Shown here one piece after another: positions 58,582 to 64,000 of a DNA stretch of 64,000 bases. Origin of the DNA: Cyclobacterium marinum DSM 745 (GTDB lineage: Bacteria > Bacteroidota > Bacteroidia > Cytophagales > Cyclobacteriaceae); NCBI RefSeq assembly GCF_000222485.1, contig NC_015914.1, forward strand, positions 620,001 to 684,000. Reading direction: 5' to 3'. The notes beneath the pieces were generated by a model. It was given only the letters and a program-made list of their open reading frames with translations. It ran no database searches and was not told the DNA's origin. Both the position numbers and the translations under genes were made by a program. How positions within the stretch are numbered: the stretch's first letter is position 1; the number at the start of each line of letters is the position of its first letter.

Positions 58582-59673
58582 ATGGCAACAAAATCACATA
58601 AAGCATTTAACGATTTACCTCTTCTTCCTCCAAAACAATCTTTGGTAGAGACAATTGCTATTCTCAAACAGGAAAGTAAATCTGCAGTTGCACTGGCAGA
58701 ATTAAAAGGTCTTACGAGTACATTACTGAATCCAAATATTCTCATCAATGCTGTTATTTTAAAAGAAGCTCAAGCGAGTTCAGGAATTGAGAACGTGATT
58801 ACAACCCAAGACAAACTTTATCAGGCGTTATACGCCAAATCAGCAAAACCAGATGTTGCAACAAAAGAGGTTTTACGATACAGAGAAGCACTTCTGATGG
58901 GTACGCTTTTAATCAAAGAAAAAAGATTTCTTAATACAAACGGAATAATTACAATTCAGAAAGAATTGGAAGAAAATAATGCTGGACTAAGAAAACTTCC
59001 TGGAACGGCATTAATCAACGACTTGACTAATGAAGTGATTTATACACCACCTGATAATTTTGATTCGATTAGTGGCTTAATGAAAAATCTTGAAGAGTAT
59101 ATCAACATTGATGAAGATGATGTTTCTCCATTAATCAAGTTAGCCATGCAACACTATCAATTTGAAAGCATCCATCCTTTTTATGATGGTAATGGTAGAA
59201 CTGGAAGGATTATCAATGTCTTGTATTTAATTTTGAAAGGTTTATTAAACGAACCTGTATTGTATTTGAGTTCTTATATTATCCATAACAAGGGAGATTA
59301 CTATCGATTATTACAGGAGGTTCGGACTAAAAATAACTGGGAAGATTGGATTTTGTTTATACTCAAAGGTATTGAGCAGACAGCGCTGAGTACAATTGAG
59401 CAAATAAATAAAATCAATCAACTGTTCAACGAAACACAAAAATTGGTGCAGGAGAAATTACCTAGAATCTATTCGAAAGATTTGATAGAGCAGCTTTTCG
59501 TTCATCCTTATTGTAAAATAGAGTTTTTGGTGAAAAATTTAAACTTAGAACGTAAAGCAGCTTCCAGACATTTGAATAATTTAAAAGAAATAGACGTTTT
59601 AAAGTCACTTTCAAAGGGAAAAGAGGTTATATACGTAAATGAAAAACTGTATAATTTACTGAAAAATGGCTAA
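58582..59673 (+). CDS. Fic-family protein (AMPylase type, class II) with winged-helix end
   Basis: A 363-residue protein. The Fic core motif HPFYDGNGRTGRI (~residue 196; consensus HxFxxGNGRxxR) is intact, so transfer of AMP or another nucleotide moiety to a target is expected. An N-terminal inhibitory helix is present: SSGIEN (~64), matching (S/T)xxxE(G/N), as in class II Fic proteins that are kept silent in cis. The C-terminal ~90 residues form a winged helix (IEFLVKNLNLERKAASRHLN) likely to bind DNA. Intact gene, 4.6% of the island's few working ones; the target is unknown. The 110-bp region downstream holds a repeat array. Confidence 0.88.
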   Translation: MATKSHKAFNDLPLLPPKQSLVETIAILKQESKSAVALAELKGLTSTLLNPNILINAVILKEAQASSGIENVITTQDKLYQALYAKSAKPDVATKEVLRYREALLMGTLLIKEKRFLNTNGIITIQKELEENNAGLRKLPGTALINDLTNEVIYTPPDNFDSISGLMKNLEEYINIDEDDVSPLIKLAMQHYQFESIHPFYDGNGRTGRIINVLYLILKGLLNEPVLYLSSYIIHNKGDYYRLLQEVRTKNNWEDWILFILKGIEQTALSTIEQINKINQLFNETQKLVQEKLPRIYSKDLIEQLFVHPYCKIEFLVKNLNLERKAASRHLNNLKEIDVLKSLSKGKEVIYVNEKLYNLLKNG

Positions 59674-59678
59674 AAATA

Positions 59679-59770
59679 ACGTGGGACATTTTGGGACACG
59701 TCCTGAAAACGTGAGACAATTTATACGTTTTTAGGACACGTTACAAAAACGTGGGACATTTTGGGACATA
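59679..59770. repeat. Array of ACGTGGGACA-type direct repeats
   Basis: ACGTGGGACATTTTGGGACA occurs twice (59679-59698 and 59749-59768), a diverged copy ACGTGAGACAATTTATACG lies between them (59709-59727), and an inverted-looking TAGGACACGTT (59732-59742) follows. The array fills the gap between fic and the small gene. Iterated GGGACA units could be a regulator-binding array or a plasmid/ICE-type iteron cluster. Confidence 0.65.
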
Positions 59771-59782
59771 TAATAATCAACT

Positions 59783-60100
59783 ATGGATACAGACGATTTA
59801 TCAATACCAACTTATAAAGGAATCATTTTAGAAGCCGAAAAATTCAATCACGAGTTGACTTTGCAATTTGGTGTTCTGGCGTCCAGTTGTAAAGATGATG
59901 ACGACTATTTGAATCAAGCGGAAGCCTTAATAAAAGATTGGCTTCAAATGAATGATTTTGAAGATATTATTGATGGTATTTTCTTTGGGCAAAAAGTAAA
60001 TGAAAATGCGTTCAGAAAAACTTTAAACATAACCCTATCCAATATTGCTGAAATCAGAAAAACACCAATGAAGCAACGGGAATTTGAAGATTGGGAATAG
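59783..60100 (+). CDS. Small acidic protein paired with primase-helicase
   Basis: A 105-residue, strongly acidic helical protein (starts MDTDDLSIPTYKGIILEAEK, then SSCKDDDDYLNQAEALIKDW). It lies 14 bp before the helicase start and is probably co-transcribed with it. The repeat array directly upstream suggests its own promoter. No family recognised; small acidic partners are common in such conflict-system operons (e.g. as antitoxin-like or DNA-mimic proteins), but this is inference. Confidence 0.55.
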   Translation: MDTDDLSIPTYKGIILEAEKFNHELTLQFGVLASSCKDDDDYLNQAEALIKDWLQMNDFEDIIDGIFFGQKVNENAFRKTLNITLSNIAEIRKTPMKQREFEDWE

Positions 60101-60114
60101 GTATTATCAATAAA

Positions 60115-63076
60115 ATGGTTTCCAATCACGAAAATATCAACCTTTTACGCTCCTTATTCAAAGGGCGTGAAGACATATTTGCCGTTCGTTGGGAGAAAGG
60201 AAACAAATCAGGCTATATGCCAGCCTATTTTTATGACCCTTATCGTTTAAGGGCGCATAAAATGAATGGAGGGACGTTTCAGAATTTTACCGAAAAGTCT
60301 TATCTGAAATATACAGATGAACAAATCCAAAAGCATTTGGACGGCTTTCATCATATTGGAATTTACCCTCTATTTCAAGACAATACCACTTGGTTTTTAG
60401 CTGCAGATTTTGATAAAGCGAATTGGCAAGATGAAGCCGTTACTTTCCTTAATACTTGTAAAGAAAAAAAAATCCCTGCCTACTTGGAGCGTTCACGTTC
60501 AGGTAACGGTGGACACGTTTGGATATTTTTTGATAAACAATATCCCGCCATAAGAAGTCGCAAAATATTCATTTCAATTTTAGAACAATCGGGAGCGTTT
60601 TCAATGTTTGATAAAAGCTCCAGTTTTGATAGATTGTTTCCCAATCAGGATTTTCTTTCAGGCAAAGGTTTTGGAAACTTGATTGCATTGCCGCTTTTTA
60701 AGCCAACTTTTGAAAAGGGAAATAATTGCTTTATTGATCCAGAAACATTTGAACCATTCACAGACCAATGGGGTTTCCTAAAAAATATTCAAAGGGTTTC
60801 CACAGATTTTTTAGACGAGCTATGCAAAACATTATCGCCTAATGTTCCGATAATAAAATCGCAGCCAATAAATGAAAAACTTGGCATTTCTTTAAACAAT
60901 ACGATTCGAATCAGCAGAAATGGATTAACCCCAACGCTTACTCATTTTCTGAAAGAAGAATTAAATTTTGCAAACTCTGAGTTTTTCATCAAAAAGAAAT
61001 CAAGAAGAAACACCTTGGAAACAGTTCGTTATTTTAAACTGATTGAGGAATCAGAAAGTGAAGTTTTCATTCCTCGAGGATTTATCGGAAGACTACTGCG
61101 CTTTTGCAAGGAATCACAAATGGAATTTGGGTTTGTTGATGAAAGAAAGCTAAAACCAACTATTCCTTTTGTGTTTAAAGCTGCTTTGCGAAATCATCAA
61201 CTTGGAGTAATAGAATCGGTTTCTAAAAAGGACTACGGAGTAATAGTCGCACCACCAGGTTCAGGAAAAACAGTGATTGGATTAAAAATAATTGGGGATA
61301 AAGGACAACCTGCACTCATTATTGTTCACCGAAAACAGTTATTGGAGCAATGGACAGAACGGATTGAAGCATTTTTGGGCATTCCCAAAAGAGATATTGG
61401 AGTTATCGGTCAAGGAAAATCTAAAATAGGCAAACAAATTACCGTGGCAACAATTCAAAGTTTGCCAAAACAAATAGAATCTGTTGAAAATCAATTTGGA
61501 ACTATCATAGTGGACGAATGCCTCCACGTTCCTGCCGAAACTTTCAGGAAAACAATTGAAAAACTACAAGCATATTATCTGTATGGATTGACTGCTACCC
61601 CTTTCAGAAAGTACAATGATGGGAAAATGATTTTCACCCATTTGGGAGAAATTATTGCCAATATTCAACCCACTGAAATTGAAAATTATAAACAGGCGAA
61701 AATCATCATCCGCAACACTGCATTAAATGTTCCATATAATTCTAAGACAGATAGTATTGAAACATTGTCAAAAATTTTAGTTCACGATACTGCTCGAAAC
61801 AAACTGATATGGGAAGATGTAAAAACAGAACTGAATCAGGGTAAGAAAGCGGTTATCATCACCGAACGAAAAGAGCATATTGATACGCTGTATTTATATT
61901 TAAAACAATCGTATGAAGCTATTACGCTGAGCGGAGAAGATTCAAAAACGTCTAAGAAAGCCAAATGGAAAACATTACAAGAAGGGAACTTTCAGGTTTT
62001 AATTACAACAGGACAATATTTTGGGGAAGGAACAGATTTACAAAATATTAGCTGTTTGTTTTTGGTCTATCCGTTTTCTTTTGAAGGAAAACTAATCCAA
62101 TATATCGGCAGGGTGCAACGCTCGGAAATAAATCCGACCATTTATGATTATCGAGATTATAAGATTGATTATCTCAACAAACTTTTCTTAAAGCGAAATA
62201 CTTATTATCGAAAAATTGACAAGCAGGCAACCTTGTTTGATGAACCAACGGACGAAATCACAACTTCAAAACACGTTTTAACTATAGAAAAGAAAATTAA
62301 AGTTCCAATTGAGGAATTGGAGTTTCATTATGGAAGTCTAGCCTTCAAATATGCAGTTGTTGAGATGAATACCGAACTTCAATTTCAGGTTGAAAACATT
62401 GAAATTAGACCAGAATTTGAGGTACTTAAACCCTATTTCATCAAAAGATTGAAGTCAAAAAATATTACCGTAGAATTGTTAGCCGAGTTTGAAAACGGAA
62501 AATTGGTTTCTCAATTAGCACTATCAACTGATATTGACCGCATCAATAAAGAAGTGGTTGAGGGAGTGAAATTTCAATTTTTGAATAAAAGCTTGCTCAA
62601 ACAATTCAGTACCAAAAATCAAAACATTTTGACTTCTGATGAATTACAAGAGCAGGATAAAATTTATTCAAACGCAGAAGAGGTATTGACTGAAATTCTT
62701 AAAAATAAGCAATACAAACATTCTCAACACATTCAATATTTAGCAGAAAGACACGAGAGTTCAATAATGAAAATTCGTTTTGTCCTCAATCCATTTTCAT
62801 TTGTATTTTTGCTTGCAGGAGACCAAAGTTATTTTATTGTTTTGGAAACCTTGGACACAGAAGAGGCAACTTACATTTGGCATGCCCCTAAAAATAAATC
62901 GTCATTAATTGAAGAAGTCAAACAAATTGACAGCCAATTATGCACTATTAGAAAAAAAAGGAAGACAGGCATTTTTGGAAAATAATCCTGAAAACTTTAC
63001 TAGAATTATGCACGATTATTCAGATAACAAAAAAGGATTTATAATATGGAAATCAGCATTAGAAGAGATTGTTTAG
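60115..63076 (+). CDS. AEP primase-SF2 helicase fusion (TOTE-conflict-system type), C-terminus frameshifted
   Basis: A ~960-residue protein. Residues ~20-240 look like an archaeo-eukaryotic-type primase domain: AADFDKANWQDEA (D-x-D motif, ~100) and SGNGGHVWIFF (sxH motif, ~143). The SF2 helicase has APPGSGKTVIG (Walker A, ~385), TIIVDECLHVPA (motif II, DECH), YGLTATPFRK (motif III) and IQYIGRVQRSE (motif VI). The start at 60115 (MVSNHENINLL) is preferred. In the present sequence the frame ends at 62985; removing one A from the A8 run (62952-62959) restores a C-terminus GRQAFLENNPENFTRIMHDY ... ALEEIV ending at 63076. Proteins of this layout are proposed anti-phage or mobile-element conflict factors; the name follows the Pfam family as remembered. 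Confidence 0.72.
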
Positions 63077-63264
63077 GATAGTGAGTATTTTACCATGGTT
63101 TAAATATCACATAATAGCACTCTTTTTGCACATTAGTTTCTTTTTTAAAAGTTATGGTTCCATTTTTTCATACCTTTTAAGAACAAACATTGGCAGTTAT
63201 TTTTGGATCTTTTAAAAGTTACAAGGGTATTGTGTGGAACTTTTCAATCACATGGTTACTTAAT

Positions 63265-63378
63265 TCATTCAGGATCTCCCCAAGCTTTCTTCACCTCGTT
63301 TGATTTTCTTTCTTCAGTAACTTTAACATACCGTTGAAAATTTTTGTAATCGGTATGCCCGGTAATCTTCATCACCGT
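63265..63378 (-). pseudogene. Tyrosine integrase C-terminal remnant
   Basis: On the - strand the last 37 codons read TVMKITGHTDYKNFQRYVKV, then TEERKSNEVKKAWGDPE and a stop. This is the end of a phage/ICE-type tyrosine recombinase, with the conserved GH (second catalytic His) and the nucleophile Tyr in FQRY. A TAA lies directly upstream in the same frame (63379-63381), and the upstream catalytic R...HxxR part is absent. It sits ~460 bp from the distal ssrA border, where the island integrase is expected. Confidence 0.75.
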
Positions 63379-63444
63379 TTATACAGGGGATTAAATCAAT
63401 TGAGAAAACTGTAGCATTTTCTCGGTACCATTCGTCTTAAATGT

Positions 63445-63795
63445 ATGAAGATTTATAAAGTTAAACCGTTACTATTTTTTCTCTTGCTGATTTTCTCCTG
63501 CGAAAACAACGTTGGCCCAAATAGAGAGGGTACCGCCGAGGTGGCCATCTCAGTAGCTTCAAGGGGAGGGTATCAGTTTCTCATCGAATTCGACGGCGAC
63601 CTTTATTTTCCTGAAAACTTACCAGAAGAATTTAGGGTGGTATCTCAGGAACCCATACCTGTAAACATCAAATTTCAAATCCTGGATAAAAAGGAAGACA
63701 TCTTTCAACCAGCTCCAAATGATGTGCCTATTTTTCTAATGTCTGTACCTGTGATTAATATATTATCGATCGAAAAAATTAAATCCATTTCCTAA
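63445..63795 (+). CDS. Small lipoprotein, unknown function
   Basis: A 116-residue protein with a signal peptide and lipobox (LLFFLLLIFSCENN), the Cys at ~20 being the lipid site. The rest is a small beta domain (AEVAISVASRGGYQFLIEFD, PENLPEEFRVVSQEPIPVNI). No family recognised. It lies between the integrase remnant and the distal ssrA copy, a location for cargo added to islands. The upstream 63079-63264 stretch holds only two ~14-bp imperfect repeats (CTTTTAAAAGTTA type). Confidence 0.5.
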   Translation: MKIYKVKPLLFFLLLIFSCENNVGPNREGTAEVAISVASRGGYQFLIEFDGDLYFPENLPEEFRVVSQEPIPVNIKFQILDKKEDIFQPAPNDVPIFLMSVPVINILSIEKIKSIS

Positions 63796-63837
63796 AGTTT
63801 CTGAACTTTACCTTTTAAAACCGAATTCGAAGACTTG

Positions 63838-64000
63838 GGTGTCGACTTGACAGTGATGCTCCCTGTGAGACTAGTAAGCAGGGCTAAGATTAGTGGTTAA
63901 GCTGGAAGTAGGCGTGTCAACCAACGGCTTTCGGTCTACAATTCAATAGTTAACTAAGCATGTAGACGGTACGGTGTTTCCCAATCTGGACGCGGGTTCG
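63838..64000 (+). pseudogene. Partial ssrA copy (3' portion), distal island border
   Basis: 163 bp aligned without gaps to tmRNA bases 57151-57313; six substitutions (about 96% identity). It starts within the pseudoknot region and runs past the window end, so whether it includes the acceptor end is not known. It has no 5' half or tag and cannot be a working tmRNA. Such a 3' copy is what an island inserted in ssrA leaves at its far border. Confidence 0.85.

Larger units (their letters stand above)
57330..63837. mobile_element. Genomic island between ssrA and a partial ssrA copy
   Basis: The left border is the intact tmRNA end, the right border the start of the second ssrA segment at 63838. 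Content: gene remnants, a Fic gene, a small gene with repeat array, a primase-helicase gene, an integrase fragment and a lipoprotein gene. No full integrase is in the window; the end beyond 64000 is unseen. 57375-57805 holds no recognisable gene. Confidence 0.7.

Noticed and set aside
59679..59770. CRISPR array
   Set aside because: Only two exact repeats with irregular spacing, no cas genes and no spacer pattern.
62952..62959. Programmed -1 frameshift at A AAA AAA in the helicase gene
   Set aside because: The conserved-looking C-terminus lies in the +1 frame, not -1, so a classical -1 slip would not reach it; an extra A is the simpler explanation.
63838..64000. Second working tmRNA gene
   Set aside because: Lacks the 5' acceptor half, tag region and promoter; only a 3' part is duplicated.

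Overview
The window is a Bacteroidota chromosome segment, most likely from a member of the Cytophagales (Cyclobacteriaceae-like). The evidence is AT-rich DNA with weak ribosome sites, PorV-like and helix-hairpin-helix outer-membrane proteins, a DUF4221-like lipoprotein, TAnnTTTG-type promoter elements and a tmRNA tag reading GESNYAMAA. The genus is an inference; no rRNA or other marker is present.

Layout. (1) 1-6139: host genes for an Omp85-type barrel (5' end outside the window), two outer-membrane proteins, mscL, and an oligopeptidase B gene (ptrB). (2) 6140-40288: a nearly complete Mu-like transposable prophage of about 34.1 kb, inserted two codons before the natural stop of ptrB, with a 5-bp target duplication (CTTGT). 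The real ptrB tail, stop and terminator lie at 40289-40356. The phage has three transposase-type sites at each end, a leftward repressor, a rightward early operon (Ner-like protein, MuA-type DDE transposase, MuB-type ATPase, a second P-loop ATPase, DUF3164 and many small proteins), a leftward head operon (two terminase subunits, a beta-helix/DUF1320 fusion, portal, gpF-like and gpG-like proteins) and a rightward late operon (protease-scaffold, capsid, lysis genes, frameshifted tail chaperone, tape measure, tail and receptor-binding proteins). No contractile sheath is recognisable, so this looks like a Mu-type replicon with a siphovirus-type virion. The head and late operons start from divergent promoters with the same bipartite sequence.

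(3) 40294-56927: host genes. These are a DUF4221-like lipoprotein; a four-gene Anbu cluster (circularly permuted ATP-grasp, Alpha-E, proteasome-like Anbu, transglutaminase-like); a membrane metallophosphoesterase; an RND pump with its adaptor; a SulP transporter with STAS domain; a class A beta-lactamase-like lipoprotein; and a DASS/SLC13 transporter. (4) 56928-57329: the intact tmRNA gene (ssrA) with its own terminator.

(5) 57330-63837: a genomic island bounded by ssrA and by a second, partial ssrA copy (63838 to the window end, 6 differences in 163 bp). It holds remnants (a winged-helix C-terminus, a frameshifted KTSC protein, an integrase C-terminus), a Fic protein with an N-terminal inhibitory motif, a small acidic protein behind an array of ACGTGGGACA-type repeats, and a primase-helicase of conflict-system type whose last residues are put out of frame by an A8 run.

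The most unusual items are the fusion of a polysaccharide-lyase-like beta-helix to a DUF1320 head-tail connector domain, the divergent twin promoters, the predicted -1 frameshift before the tape measure, and the duplicated ssrA end with a decaying integrase.
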